Of a stretch of 34,741 nucleotides of DNA, positions 16,582-27,093 are shown piece after piece. The stretch is from Flavobacteriaceae bacterium (GTDB lineage Bacteria > Bacteroidota > Bacteroidia > Flavobacteriales > Flavobacteriaceae). The notes under the pieces were generated by a model. That model saw only the letters and a program-made list of their open reading frames with translations. It was not told where the DNA came from and ran no database searches. Position numbers and translations under genes: made by a program. The stretch lies in assembly GCA_020854235.1 (NCBI GenBank), contig JADZFW010000067.1, positions 1-34,741 of the forward strand, read 5' to 3'. Positions within the stretch are counted from its first letter, which is position 1; the number at the start of each line of letters is the position of its first letter.

Positions 16582-19500
16582 ATGAGAAAAATTTACTTTT
16601 GGTTGCTACTTGTGTTTATAACATGGGGAGTAACGGGACAAACAACTCTTATCAATCCTGCTACTGACGGCGGATTTGAAAATGGAAGTACATTTACAGC
16701 TAACGGATGGACTGCAGTAAATGGTGCAAATAACACCCTTACTGTTGGTGCATTGCCTGTTTCATATGCCGGAAGTTCTTGTGCATATTCATGGAGTGGT
16801 ACCGCGTGGGCAGGTACAGCTAATGCAACAGTGAATCACATTTACAAAGATGTGATTTTTCCTGCTGGAGAAACTAGTATTACACTTTCATTTTATTATA
16901 AATTAAGTGCGACAGATTTAACTTATGATTTTTTAAAGGTTTTTTTAGTGCCAACAAGTACAACACCAGTTGCCGGTACTCAATTGACTTCAGGCCAGCT
17001 TGGTTTAACTGCAGGTTATGATTCAGCAACAGCTTGGACACAGATTACTATTACTATTCCTGAATCAGCAGCTGGAACTACTCAAAGATTAGTCTTTTCA
17101 TGGAAAACGGATAGCGTTTCTCCTCATGTAGCTGTTGCTTTAGACAATATTGATATAACATCAAGAATCCCAATTGCACCTGATGCGGCTCCAATTTCGT
17201 TTACTACAACTGATGTAACTCAGTTGGGTATGACAGTTGGATGGACCGATAATTCTACAAACGAGACAGCATTTAAAGTTTATAGATCAACTGATAATGT
17301 TAACTTTACTCAGGTGGGAGCCAATATAGCATCCACTACGATTGCTACAACAGGAACTACCTATTCACAAGTTCAAACCGGGTTGTTACCTGGAAACACT
17401 TACTATTACAGAATTGTAGCTTTAGCAGATTTAGAATCTTCATATTTAACTGGTTCCCAAGCTACAAATCCGGCAGGAAATATGTTTTCAGTAGCTTCTG
17501 GAAATTGGAGTGATCCCTTAACATGGTCAACAAATGCAGTACCTACTGCAACTGATAATGTATTGATTTCTGATGGACATACCGTAACAATTGATGTCGT
17601 AGCGCCAACTTGTTTAAATTTAACAATAGGACAAGGAGTATCAGGTATTTTGACATTCACAAGTGTTGCAGCATCCACTTTGACAGTAAATGGAAGCATA
17701 ACAGTTGCTGCAGGAGGTAATTTTAACGCCGGAAGTATTGCAACTATCGTTCATGCTGTTAAACTTGGTGGAGATACTGCTACAAGCCCATATGCAAGTA
17801 ATCTAACAGTTAATGGAGTTTTTGACATGTGGGAAACTTCAACCACTGGTAGAGCTACTTTATCTTTCTTTGGAAATCAAAATTCATTAATTTCAGGAAA
17901 TGGACTAATCGATTTCAACAACACCAATATTATAAATAAAGGTAATATAGTTGCTACATCAACCGCAACTCCAACGATTTTAGAAATTCAAAGTCCTTAT
18001 ACTGTTCAAGGTGTCAACACTACTGGATTTGTTGCCACATTAACAGCAGGTACTTTGAAAATTGGAGGAACTTTTACACAAGTTAATCCGGTTTTCACTG
18101 CAGTAGGTTATTCAATACCAGCAACAGCAGGTATTTGGTTGAATAATGCTAACTTCACCATTAGCGGATTGGCAGGATCACCTACAGTTACCGGATTATT
18201 TAAAGTGAGCTTAGGAAATTACAATATTGGAACTTCTTCAGGAAATTCAATGGGAAGTGGCACAGGTGGTGTCTTTATCATTGAAGGTGGTGTCGTTACC
18301 GTTGCAGGAAGGTTTAATTTAACCTCTGCAGGTGTTTATTACAAACAAACGGGAGGAATCATTTATGTAGCAAACATAACAAATGCTTCGGCTTCAAATG
18401 CTAGTTTTGGAATAACATCAGCAACTGGAACCAACTTTATTATGAGTGGAGGCACTATTGTATTGGTTCAAAGAAATAGTGGAACGTTGGGAAGTACTTC
18501 AAAGGATTATTATGTTGTGGCAACCCCCAATATTACTGGAGGAACTTTACAAGTAGGTACAGGTCTAACAGCTACCAATTTTAATTTCCGATTGTATGGA
18601 TATGCCCCAAATGTGGTCATTGATAATACAACCAATAATAAAAATGTTGAAGTTTATCAAACCTCAGGAATTTTAATTATTTACGGGAATTTAACTGTAA
18701 ATTCAGGAACAACTTTCGATTGTTTAGGTATGACCGCAAATGTTACTGGAAATATTTTCAATGAAGGTGTCATTCAAGGTTTAACGACTGGAAGTAGATT
18801 TGATTTTATTGGAACAACTCCACAAAATTATACTGGTGCTGGTACATTTGGAACTGCTTCAGCTCCTTTTATTGGAATAGGGGTTGGAATCTCCAATTTA
18901 ACAACTGTTACTTTAATGTCTCCTATTTACACTACACGTGTTAATTTATTCCAAGGAACTTTTGTAAATAGTAATCAATTCAATCTTGGAATTGGTGGAA
19001 CTTCAAGCGTTTATATTCAAAGAGGAGGAGGATTAGCTGTTGCCGGTTCATTTGACGTAGCACCTATTTTCAATATTGGTTCAGCGGGTATTACAGTTAA
19101 TTACTTTACTTCTACTACAAACACAGTTTCTGGATATGAAATTCCAACTCCTCGCAGTATTACAAATTTATTAGTAAATAATACGGGTAACGGAATGACA
19201 TTGTCTGGAGGTAATTTAGAAGTTACAGGAACTTTAACTATGACAGCAGGTAAGATCTTTACTAGTTCTACCAACCTATTAAGTTTAGGAAATGCGACAA
19301 CTGCCGGAACTTTATCAGGGACACCAAGTGATACTAATATGATAGTAGGACCTTTTGCAAGAACTATTGCTTCAGGAAATGCCAATTCAAATTATATACT
19401 TTATCCAGTTGGAAAGACCACCTACAATCCAATATGGTTGGCTCCAACGACAAGTGATGTTTCCATCCTGAAAGCAGAGGTATTTGACACTAATTCTGGC

Positions 19501-22500
19501 ACAACAGATGGTTCAATTTTGAATTTAGCAACTACTAGAAGATGGGAAGCCCCATTAATTTCTGGAACGATATCCAATGTAAATGTAAGATTAGGAGATG
19601 CCAATTTGGTTACAAGTAATATTCCGGTTCAAGCTCCAAGTGCTGCAGGTGTTTATACAAGTGCGTTTGGTTCAACTGCTACTTTTGTAGCGGGTACTCC
19701 AAATACTGTGCAATCTTCAATTGCTTCAACTTCATATACTGGATTTATTTCATACGCTGAATCAAATCTTTGCTCAGGTTCTCCAAATCCAGGAAATACT
19801 ACTGCTACAAATTCAACTTTGTGTTTAGGAGAAAGCACTACTTTAGGTATTGAAACTATTCCAACCGGATCTGGGGTTACATACCAATGGAAAGTCTCTA
19901 TAAATGGAGGTGTAGATTATTCAGATATTAGTTTAGCTACAGATCCAACTTATGTTGCTACTCCAAGCGCTGTTTCCTACTATAAATGTGCTGTAACTTG
20001 TACTAGTAGTAGTCAAACAACTGAATCAAATCCTATTCAAATAATGTTTACTAATAGTGTTGCCTCTACAACACCAGGAACAAGATGTGGAACTGGTACC
20101 GTTGGTTTAGGAGCAACAACTTCTAGTGGTACTTTGAATTGGTATGCTGCTGCAACAGGAGGTACTAGTTTAGGAACAGGTACAACTTTTAATACGCCAA
20201 GTATTAGTGCAACTACTGATTTTTATGTGGCAGCACAAACAGCTAACACGGGAAATTCCGTTATTGGAACCAATACCACATTAACCAATAGTTCATTGGA
20301 TGTAACTGTATTTAATAATTACAATCAGTCTTATAAAATGCAAACGCTTTATACTGCTGCTGAATTATCTGCTTCTGGTCTATATGCAGGTGATATTACA
20401 GCTATTAAGTATAAAGTTTCTACCATGGGTGATGCAGCTACAAATGCTAATTTTACTGTTAAAATTGGAACAACATCTGTTTCAGCATTGACGAGTACAT
20501 TCCAAAATAATACAAGTTATACCACAGTATTCCCCGCTGCCACGTTTACACACGTTGTTGGAGAAAACACGATAACTTTTAGTACTCCATTTACATGGGA
20601 TGGAACTTCAAATATAATTATAGAAATTTCTCAAAGTGGGGCAGATTTGTATGCAAATTCACAAACATATTATACTGCAACAACTGCCAATACAGTTGCC
20701 TATTCTATCAATGGTAGTCCTACAGCTACAGTAAGTACAAAAAGACCCAATATTACTTTTTATGGTCAAGTGGGTTGTTCCTCTCCAAGAGTAGCAGTAA
20801 CAGCTACCGTAACGCCTCCACCGGCATTGACTTTAAATGCTACTTCTGGAACCATTTGTGAAGGAGAATCAACCCCATTAATTACAATAACTTCTGGTGC
20901 ATCAGATTATGATACTTATTCATGGATACCTACAACAGGTGTAAGCGGAGATGCTGCTAGCGGCTGGGTATTTAATCCAACCGTTACAACAAGTTATGTT
21001 TTAAATGCTTCAAATTCTGTATCTGGATGCAACACAACTGTAAATGGTTTGATTACTGTTGATCCTCTTCCAAGTGCATTGGTTATAACACCTTCTCCAT
21101 TAGAAGTTTGTGTTGATGCTATTGCTACGTTAAATGTAACTGGAGGATTAAGTAATTTAGTACTTATTGATGAAGGATTTAATGCTCCAACAAACAATTG
21201 GGTTGCTACAAATAATTCAACTGGAGGGACACCTGCTGATGCGGCTTGGACTTTGAGACCCAATGGATATGTTTATACCAACTCAACACTTTTACCTACA
21301 TTCTATAGTAATGATAATTCTCAATTCTATATGAGTAATAGTGATGATCAAGGATCGGGAACAACTGCTACTTTGCTGACTTCTCCTTCATTTGATTTAA
21401 CTGGGTTAACTTCTGCCAATTTAAGTTTCTGGCATTTCTATAGAGACTATGATTCTTCAGATTCAGCTAAAGTTGAAGTATCAATCGATAATGGTGGAAC
21501 TTGGACAACTTTAGTAACTTATACAACCACTCAAGGAGCATTAGCAGCTTTTGCAAATGCCAATCTAAATTTAACTCCATATATAGGGCAATCCAATGTT
21601 AAAGTTAGATTTAATTATAATGCATCCTACGCTTATTATTGGAATATAGACAATGTTAAAATTACAGGTATTAAATCCAATCCAATAACTTGGCAACCAG
21701 TTACTAATTTATATACCGATGCAACAGCAACTACAGCTTATGTAGATGGAGCCGATGCTTCAACAGTATATTTTAAATCTAATGTTGTAGGTGGACCTGT
21801 GACCTATACGGTTACTTCTACTCCAAGTACCCTTTGCGAAAGAATCAATACTGTCAATGTTACAGTTTTACCCAATACAACTTTTGCATGGACTTCAGGA
21901 GATGATACTCAAACAGTTTGTGTCGAAACAGCAATAACTGATATCGTTTATACAGTTACCAATGGTACCGGAGCATCTGCTTCAGGATTACCAACTGGTG
22001 TAATTGGAACTTATAGTTCTGGAACATATACATTGAGTGGAACACCAACTGCAGTAGGAACTTTTGATTATGCAGTTTGGGGAACCGGTACTTGTGAACC
22101 TTCAATGGCATTGACAGGTACAATCGTTGTGGATCCAAATACTACTTTGGCTTTAACATCTGGAGAAACCAATCAAACTGTTAACAATGGTTCATCCATT
22201 ACGGATATTGTATATACAGTAACCAATGGAACTTCTGCAAACGTAACAGGATTACCAACCGGTGTCTCTGGAACTTATAACGCAGGTGTCTTCACTATCA
22301 GTGGTTTACCTACACAAGTGGGAACCTTTAATTATTCTGTTACAGGAACAGGTACTTGTGCTTCTTCAGCAGCAATGACCGGTACTATCACTGTAAATAG
22401 TTGTGATATAGGTTGGGCTAACTTACAGTGGCCAGGTTCAGGAACAATTAATACATGTGGAACATATGATGTGTATGCACAAGTATGGATGTCTGGAGTT

Positions 22501-24975
22501 ACCGAAGCAGCAGGTGCCGGAGATGGCATAACTGCGTGGATGGGTATTTCAACTACCGATACAGATCCTTCTACATGGACAGAAGCCAATTGGTATCCGG
22601 CAACATTTAATGTACAATCGGGTAATAATGATGAATTCATGCATACATTCTCCAATTTAACAGCAGGTAATTATTTTATTGCCAGTAGATTTAAATATAC
22701 TTGTGGTTCTTATTATTATGGAGCCTACAATGCTGGTGGCGGTGGCGCATGGGATGGAACCAATAATATTAATGCAACTCTTACCGTAAATGCAATTGCT
22801 CCCCCAACCGGAGATGCCACTCAAACATTCTGTAATGCAGGAACTATCGCTGATTTAATTGCCGTTGGTGATAATTTGAAATGGTATGATGCAGCTACTC
22901 TTGGTAATGAATTGACTTTGTCAACAGCATTGGTTAATGGAACACACTATTTTGCTTCTCAAACGGTAAGTAGTTGTGAAAGCACCGCTAGATTAGATGT
23001 TACCGCTGTGGTTAATATCACTGCAGCTCCTATGTCTGTTGCCGCTAAATGGACTTATGAACCCGTTCAAGGAACCAATATTAATCCAACTCCAAATATA
23101 GGAACCGGAACTTCTGCTTTAGTAGGAGTAATGACAGGTGCGGGAACTGCAACTGGAATGAATACTGCTACAGGTTGTGGTACTCAAACATCAGGTACTA
23201 CTGCTTGGGCTATTGGAACAGCCAATCCTGGAACAGTAAATGAAAGTAGTGGCGCACAATGGAATGTGTCTACTGTTGGATTGAGTAATGTAAAATTGGC
23301 TTGGGAACAAAGATTCTCAAATACGGCAACAAATACTTTGAGATTACAATATACAACTGATGGTAGTACTTGGAACAATTTTGAAATGACCGAATCCAAT
23401 ACTACATATTGTTTAGGTACTTTAAACAATGGCCGATTTGAAACTGATATAACAGGTGATTCATATAGAAGAATCAATGTTGATTTATCAGCGATAACTG
23501 GTGCCAACAACAATCCTAATTTCGGTTGGAGAGTTGTTGCAGCTCATTATCAAAGTACAGGTGAATTTAGAAGGGTTACTGTTCCAACAACAATTGCAAC
23601 AGGTGGAACTTGGCGTTTTGACAATGTTACTTTGAGTGGTTCTTCCACACAAACTTTCTGCGAAGGTGCAACTGTGGCAAATTTAGTCGCAACAGGTACT
23701 GCTCTAAAATGGTATGCCGATGCATCTGGTGGAACTGAATTGGTTTCTACCGAAGTGTTAACCACCGGAACCTATTATGCTTCTCAAACATTAAATGCTT
23801 GTGAAAGTCAAACAAGATTGGCTGTTCAAGTGGTCATTAATCCGAATACTACAATCGCATTGACAAGTGGTGATGTGAATCAAACTGTATTGAATGGAAT
23901 TGATATTACTGATATCGTATATACCATAACTAATGGAACAGGTGCAACTGTGACCGGTTTACCAAATGGAGTTATCGCTACTTATCTTGCTGGAACTTTA
24001 ACCATCAGCGGAACACCAATTGAAAATGGCACATTCAATTACTCCATTTATGGAACAGGTACTTGTGCTTCGTCTTCAGTATTAACCGGAACCATCACCG
24101 TTAATGATTGTGTTATCGGATGGGCAAATCTACAATGGCCTGGAAACGGAACCATCAATACTTGTAATCCTTATGGTGTTTATGCACAGATTTGGATTGA
24201 CGGTGTTACCAATGCTCCCGGTGCCGGTGCCAATATCACGGCTTGGATTGGTTTATCTACTGAAAATACCGACCCATCTACATGGACTGAAACAATTTGG
24301 TATCCTGCTAGCTTTAATGTACAAGTAGGTAACAATGATGAATTCTGGTATGACTTCAGTAATCTGCCAGCGGGTACTTATTATATTGCCAGTAGATTCA
24401 AATATGCTTGTAGCCCATATTACTATGGTGGATTCCAAGGTGGTGCATGGAATGGTACATCCAATGTCAATGCGCAGTTGACCGTTAATGCCATTACAAT
24501 GCCAACAGGAAATACAACTCAGTATATGTGTAGTACTTCGCCTTTTACAACTTTGAATGATTTGAATGTTGTGGCAGGTGGTACATTAATATGGTATGAT
24601 GCTGCTTCAGGTGGTAACGTACTACCGGGGACTACAAGTATGATAGCCGGTACGACCTATTATGCAGCCAACCAACAAGATGGTTGTGAAAGTGCTCGTC
24701 TAGCCGTTTTAGTCCAAGAAGATTGTAGCCTTGCTATAGATCCGGAAACTGAAATGATACGCATGTATCCCAATCCAACTGCCGACTTCTTAAATCTTGT
24801 ATCCGAAACAGGTATCAAAGATGTAGAAGTATTCAACCAATTGGGTCAAAAGGTACAAGTTTCATTACTTACTCCAGAAAAATTGGATGTTACCCAACTT
24901 GCAATTGGCACGTATGTAATTCGATTAACGCTGATGAATGGAAACATTTCCTCACAAATTTTTATAAAGAAATGA
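16582..24975 (+). CDS. Giant T9SS-secreted multidomain surface protein
   Basis: A 2797-residue predicted extracellular protein. It has a signal peptide (residues 1-19, cleaved near VTGQ), a lectin/MAM-like N-terminal domain (~25-190), a fibronectin type III domain (~199-290), and a G8-like GNWSDPLTWS segment near 307. A long Gly/Thr/Asn-rich beta-helix-like region (~320-930), Ig/PKD-like domains around 1066-1250 and a choice-of-anchor-like region (~1526-1700) follow, then three SGxxNQTV...ITDIVYTVTNG modules (starting at 1765, 1853 and 2422) and two GWANLQWPG modules (1944 and 2513). It ends with a type A T9SS sorting domain (about 2725-2797: RMYPNPTADFLNL, GIKDVEVFNQLGQKV, IGTYVIRL, QIFIKK). 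SprA in the same window would form the export pore. The function is unknown: adhesin or matrix protein is a guess, and I see no catalytic domain. It is monocistronic, with its own terminator. Confidence 0.9.
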   Translation: MRKIYFWLLLVFITWGVTGQTTLINPATDGGFENGSTFTANGWTAVNGANNTLTVGALPVSYAGSSCAYSWSGTAWAGTANATVNHIYKDVIFPAGETSITLSFYYKLSATDLTYDFLKVFLVPTSTTPVAGTQLTSGQLGLTAGYDSATAWTQITITIPESAAGTTQRLVFSWKTDSVSPHVAVALDNIDITSRIPIAPDAAPISFTTTDVTQLGMTVGWTDNSTNETAFKVYRSTDNVNFTQVGANIASTTIATTGTTYSQVQTGLLPGNTYYYRIVALADLESSYLTGSQATNPAGNMFSVASGNWSDPLTWSTNAVPTATDNVLISDGHTVTIDVVAPTCLNLTIGQGVSGILTFTSVAASTLTVNGSITVAAGGNFNAGSIATIVHAVKLGGDTATSPYASNLTVNGVFDMWETSTTGRATLSFFGNQNSLISGNGLIDFNNTNIINKGNIVATSTATPTILEIQSPYTVQGVNTTGFVATLTAGTLKIGGTFTQVNPVFTAVGYSIPATAGIWLNNANFTISGLAGSPTVTGLFKVSLGNYNIGTSSGNSMGSGTGGVFIIEGGVVTVAGRFNLTSAGVYYKQTGGIIYVANITNASASNASFGITSATGTNFIMSGGTIVLVQRNSGTLGSTSKDYYVVATPNITGGTLQVGTGLTATNFNFRLYGYAPNVVIDNTTNNKNVEVYQTSGILIIYGNLTVNSGTTFDCLGMTANVTGNIFNEGVIQGLTTGSRFDFIGTTPQNYTGAGTFGTASAPFIGIGVGISNLTTVTLMSPIYTTRVNLFQGTFVNSNQFNLGIGGTSSVYIQRGGGLAVAGSFDVAPIFNIGSAGITVNYFTSTTNTVSGYEIPTPRSITNLLVNNTGNGMTLSGGNLEVTGTLTMTAGKIFTSSTNLLSLGNATTAGTLSGTPSDTNMIVGPFARTIASGNANSNYILYPVGKTTYNPIWLAPTTSDVSILKAEVFDTNSGTTDGSILNLATTRRWEAPLISGTISNVNVRLGDANLVTSNIPVQAPSAAGVYTSAFGSTATFVAGTPNTVQSSIASTSYTGFISYAESNLCSGSPNPGNTTATNSTLCLGESTTLGIETIPTGSGVTYQWKVSINGGVDYSDISLATDPTYVATPSAVSYYKCAVTCTSSSQTTESNPIQIMFTNSVASTTPGTRCGTGTVGLGATTSSGTLNWYAAATGGTSLGTGTTFNTPSISATTDFYVAAQTANTGNSVIGTNTTLTNSSLDVTVFNNYNQSYKMQTLYTAAELSASGLYAGDITAIKYKVSTMGDAATNANFTVKIGTTSVSALTSTFQNNTSYTTVFPAATFTHVVGENTITFSTPFTWDGTSNIIIEISQSGADLYANSQTYYTATTANTVAYSINGSPTATVSTKRPNITFYGQVGCSSPRVAVTATVTPPPALTLNATSGTICEGESTPLITITSGASDYDTYSWIPTTGVSGDAASGWVFNPTVTTSYVLNASNSVSGCNTTVNGLITVDPLPSALVITPSPLEVCVDAIATLNVTGGLSNLVLIDEGFNAPTNNWVATNNSTGGTPADAAWTLRPNGYVYTNSTLLPTFYSNDNSQFYMSNSDDQGSGTTATLLTSPSFDLTGLTSANLSFWHFYRDYDSSDSAKVEVSIDNGGTWTTLVTYTTTQGALAAFANANLNLTPYIGQSNVKVRFNYNASYAYYWNIDNVKITGIKSNPITWQPVTNLYTDATATTAYVDGADASTVYFKSNVVGGPVTYTVTSTPSTLCERINTVNVTVLPNTTFAWTSGDDTQTVCVETAITDIVYTVTNGTGASASGLPTGVIGTYSSGTYTLSGTPTAVGTFDYAVWGTGTCEPSMALTGTIVVDPNTTLALTSGETNQTVNNGSSITDIVYTVTNGTSANVTGLPTGVSGTYNAGVFTISGLPTQVGTFNYSVTGTGTCASSAAMTGTITVNSCDIGWANLQWPGSGTINTCGTYDVYAQVWMSGVTEAAGAGDGITAWMGISTTDTDPSTWTEANWYPATFNVQSGNNDEFMHTFSNLTAGNYFIASRFKYTCGSYYYGAYNAGGGGAWDGTNNINATLTVNAIAPPTGDATQTFCNAGTIADLIAVGDNLKWYDAATLGNELTLSTALVNGTHYFASQTVSSCESTARLDVTAVVNITAAPMSVAAKWTYEPVQGTNINPTPNIGTGTSALVGVMTGAGTATGMNTATGCGTQTSGTTAWAIGTANPGTVNESSGAQWNVSTVGLSNVKLAWEQRFSNTATNTLRLQYTTDGSTWNNFEMTESNTTYCLGTLNNGRFETDITGDSYRRINVDLSAITGANNNPNFGWRVVAAHYQSTGEFRRVTVPTTIATGGTWRFDNVTLSGSSTQTFCEGATVANLVATGTALKWYADASGGTELVSTEVLTTGTYYASQTLNACESQTRLAVQVVINPNTTIALTSGDVNQTVLNGIDITDIVYTITNGTGATVTGLPNGVIATYLAGTLTISGTPIENGTFNYSIYGTGTCASSSVLTGTITVNDCVIGWANLQWPGNGTINTCNPYGVYAQIWIDGVTNAPGAGANITAWIGLSTENTDPSTWTETIWYPASFNVQVGNNDEFWYDFSNLPAGTYYIASRFKYACSPYYYGGFQGGAWNGTSNVNAQLTVNAITMPTGNTTQYMCSTSPFTTLNDLNVVAGGTLIWYDAASGGNVLPGTTSMIAGTTYYAANQQDGCESARLAVLVQEDCSLAIDPETEMIRMYPNPTADFLNLVSETGIKDVEVFNQLGQKVQVSLLTPEKLDVTQLAIGTYVIRLTLMNGNISSQIFIKK
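22138..22794 (+). repeat. Internal duplicated module, first copy
   Basis: Encodes residues 1853-2071 of the giant protein: an NTTLALTSGETNQTV Ig-like module followed by the GWANLQWPGSGTINTC module and closing near ATLTVNA. The second copy lies exactly 1707 nt (569 residues) downstream; both sub-modules keep this offset, so one segment was duplicated as a unit. Confidence 0.85.
23845..24492 (+). repeat. Internal duplicated module, second copy
   Basis: Encodes residues 2422-2637: NTTIALTSGDVNQTV followed by GWANLQWPGNGTINTC and closing near AQLTVNA. It is homologous to 22138-22794 at the protein level, with many synonymous and some coding differences, so the duplication is not recent. A third, partial relative (the Ig-like part only) begins at 21874. 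Confidence 0.85.
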
Positions 24976-25018
24976 TAGGTATTAAAACCAATATCTAAAC
25001 TTTTGAACTTTTAAAAAT

Positions 25019-25050
25019 GAAAGGCTGCCTGATTCATAAGGCAGCCTTTC
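25019..25050 (+). terminator. Terminator after the giant surface-protein gene
   Basis: Perfect 11-bp stem AAAGGCTGCCT/AGGCAGCCTTT around an 8-nt loop, 44 bp after the stop. The T tail is short and interrupted, but this is the strongest hairpin in the gap. Confidence 0.82.
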
Positions 25051-25190
25051 CTGTTTTAAAACAACACATATTTGCAGACTTTCAAATCAAAATGGAAATC
25101 TTTAAGGCAAATAAACTATCTTTACCAACATTTTTCTGAGCAAGTTTTTTTTATTTAAAACAGTTTCAATTTTCATTCCTACCCAAAGAA

Positions 25191-25223
25191 AAACTTTAAA
25201 CTTTAAACCTTAAACTTTAAACT
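25191..25223 (+). repeat. AAACTTT heptamer repeat upstream of panB
   Basis: AAACTTT, AAACTTT, AAACCTT, AAACTTT and a partial fifth unit end 7 bp before the panB ATG. It is the same heptamer as between pyrH and frr and also sits immediately upstream of a start codon. Confidence 0.9.
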
Positions 25224-25230
25224 ATTCATC

Positions 25231-26049
25231 ATGTCAGCCATAACCAAAGAATATAAAAGAGTAACGGTAAAATCTCTGATTGAGATGAAAGCCAATAAAG
25301 AAAAAATTGCCATGCTTACCGCTTATGATTATACCATGGCCAAAATAGTGGATCACGCCGGAATAGATATAATCCTAGTTGGCGATTCGGCATCCAATGT
25401 TATGGCCGGACATGAAACAACACTTCCCATCACTTTGGAACAAATGATCTATCATGCCAGTTCGGTTATCCGAGCAGTCAAAAGAGCTTTGGTCGTTGTA
25501 GATTTACCTTTTGGCTCCTACCAAGGCAATTCCCGAGTAGCATTGGAAGCCGCTATCAGAATCATGAAAGAATCGGGTGGACATGCTGTAAAAATGGAAG
25601 GCGGAAGCGAAATTCAAGAATCTGTCATTCGGATTTTATCGGCTGGAATACCGGTAATGGCACATTTGGGCTTGACCCCACAATCCATCTATAAATTTGG
25701 AACTTATACTGTAAGAGCCAAGGAACAGGCAGAAGCTGAAAAACTCAAATCCGACGCCAAACTCATGCAGGAATTAGGTTGTTTTGCCCTAGTTTTGGAA
25801 AAAGTACCGGCAAAATTGGCAGCTGAAGTGGCGAAAGATTTAACCATTCCCGTCATAGGAATTGGCGCTGGCGGTGGTGTAGATGGTCAGGTATTGGTAA
25901 CCCACGATATGTTGGGTATGACCCATGAATTTAGTCCTCGTTTTCTGAGAAGATACTTGGATTTATTCAATGAAATGAGCCAAGCTTTCACCAAATATAC
26001 CGAAGATGTGAAAAGTGGAGATTTTCCAAATGCTGAGGAACAATATTGA
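25231..26049 (+). CDS. panB: 3-methyl-2-oxobutanoate hydroxymethyltransferase
   Basis: PanB adds a hydroxymethyl group from methylene-tetrahydrofolate to alpha-ketoisovalerate, giving ketopantoate, the first committed step of pantothenate and CoA synthesis. The 272 residues are of normal length. Family motifs are [22 protein letters not shown] (N-terminal strand/helix), the metal-binding [52 protein letters not shown], and [25 protein letters not shown]. The N-terminal extension [13 protein letters not shown] is usual in Bacteroidota. Other pan genes are absent; DUF2238 and zinc-finger genes follow at short spacing (27 and 9 bp), so a three-gene transcript is likely. Confidence 0.97.
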   Translation: MSAITKEYKRVTVKSLIEMKANKEKIAMLTAYDYTMAKIVDHAGIDIILVGDSASNVMAGHETTLPITLEQMIYHASSVIRAVKRALVVVDLPFGSYQGNSRVALEAAIRIMKESGGHAVKMEGGSEIQESVIRILSAGIPVMAHLGLTPQSIYKFGTYTVRAKEQAEAEKLKSDAKLMQELGCFALVLEKVPAKLAAEVAKDLTIPVIGIGAGGGVDGQVLVTHDMLGMTHEFSPRFLRRYLDLFNEMSQAFTKYTEDVKSGDFPNAEEQY

Positions 26050-26076
26050 GTTTTACATTTTTCAATTGCATCAAAA

Positions 26077-26691
26077 ATGAAAAAGTACAAATATATTTTG
26101 ATTGGATTTCTTGTATTGTTGGGAGTCCTGACCACATGGAAACCTCTTTTTCCGCACGACCAACTCTTGCAACACATTGGAACATTAGGATTAATCATCA
26201 TCTTGATCCATGATGCTCAAACTTCCAAACAATGGTTGGGTTTTCTAGGAATATTCGGATTTACGGTATTGCATATTATCGCAGCCCGTTATGTTTATTC
26301 CAATGTACCTTATTACGAATGGTTTCCTTCCTTGTTTTCCTATACAGAACGCAATCATTTCGACCGATTCGTACATCTTGGATTTGGTATTTTATTCTTT
26401 CCCTATCTCTTTCAAATCGCATCAAAATGGGGTATGCATTCCATTTTTAAAACGCTTTTGGTCACTTGGATGATGCTTCAAAGCATGAGCTTGATATACG
26501 AATTGCTCGAATGGAATCTCACCTTGATGGCTTCACCCGAAGATGCCGAAACCTACAATGGACAACAAGGCGATAGATGGGATGCACAGAAAGACATGGC
26601 ATTGGCTATGTTGGGGTCAACTCTTGTCGGACTCATCTATTTGTTTTTCAATTTCCGTAAAAACAAGTACAATACCCTTCAAAAAACTTAA
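26077..26691 (+). CDS. DUF2238 (YjdF-type) integral membrane protein
   Basis: A 204-residue protein with about five to six membrane helices. The DUF2238 pattern is visible in the HFDRFVHLGFGILFFPYLFQI helix, the SLIYELLEWNLTLMASPEDAETYNGQQGDRWDAQKDMALAMLGSTL stretch with its acidic ELLEW and the G-x-GDxWDxQKDM motif, and a basic C-terminal tail. The family is widespread but its function is unknown to me; no transport role is claimed. It starts 27 bp after panB and ends 9 bp before the zinc-finger gene, so it is probably co-transcribed with both, without an obvious pathway link. Confidence 0.85.
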   Translation: MKKYKYILIGFLVLLGVLTTWKPLFPHDQLLQHIGTLGLIIILIHDAQTSKQWLGFLGIFGFTVLHIIAARYVYSNVPYYEWFPSLFSYTERNHFDRFVHLGFGILFFPYLFQIASKWGMHSIFKTLLVTWMMLQSMSLIYELLEWNLTLMASPEDAETYNGQQGDRWDAQKDMALAMLGSTLVGLIYLFFNFRKNKYNTLQKT

Positions 26692-26700
26692 TTACTCAAT

Positions 26701-27024
26701 ATGAATATTGGAGAAATCAGGAATCTCATTGAGGAGGAAATTGAAAAAACCCGTCAAAATATTGAAAGTTATAAAGAAAAAACACAACCTACACCTCCTG
26801 ATTGTGCTGTTGACATTGCTTCTCGAATGGATGCACTTCAACATAAAAACATTTATGCCGCCTCTTTAATTCAAGCTGAAATAAAACTTCATAATTTGGA
26901 AAAAGCAATGAATTCTTTAGGAACAAAAGATTTTGGAATTTGTAGAAAATGTAAACAACCCATTCCAATCGCAAGAATACTCATTCGCCCAGAGAGTTTA
27001 TATTGTGTGCGTTGTACGGAATAA
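26701..27024 (+). CDS. DksA/TraR-type C4 zinc-finger protein
   Basis: A 107-residue protein with the DksA/TraR layout: an N-terminal helical coiled-coil region (residues ~1-70, with IRNLIEEEIEKTRQNIESYKEK and the D-xx-S-RMDALQ segment) and a C-terminal four-Cys zinc finger. Cys81, Cys84, Cys102 and Cys105 make CRKC and CVRC, preceded by FGIC and followed by P-I-P-x-AR-x-LIRPES as in the family. Such proteins bind RNA polymerase through the secondary channel or act as small regulators; the short coiled coil makes this closer to TraR/YbiI-type proteins than to full DksA. It probably ends the panB transcript and is followed by a terminator. Confidence 0.87.
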   Translation: MNIGEIRNLIEEEIEKTRQNIESYKEKTQPTPPDCAVDIASRMDALQHKNIYAASLIQAEIKLHNLEKAMNSLGTKDFGICRKCKQPIPIARILIRPESLYCVRCTE

Positions 27025-27032
27025 AAAACTAT

Positions 27033-27065
27033 AAACCCCAAAGGTTTTGAAAACCTTCGGGGTTT
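27033..27065. terminator. Bidirectional terminator between the zinc-finger gene and the alkyltransferase-like gene
   Basis: A long hairpin, AAACCCC with AAGGTTTT opposite AAACCTT and GGGGTTT, with one internal mismatch and a 2-nt loop. It lies between convergent genes and could serve both. Confidence 0.85.
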
Positions 27066-27093
27066 GATCTTAAAATATAAAACTTGAAATCCC

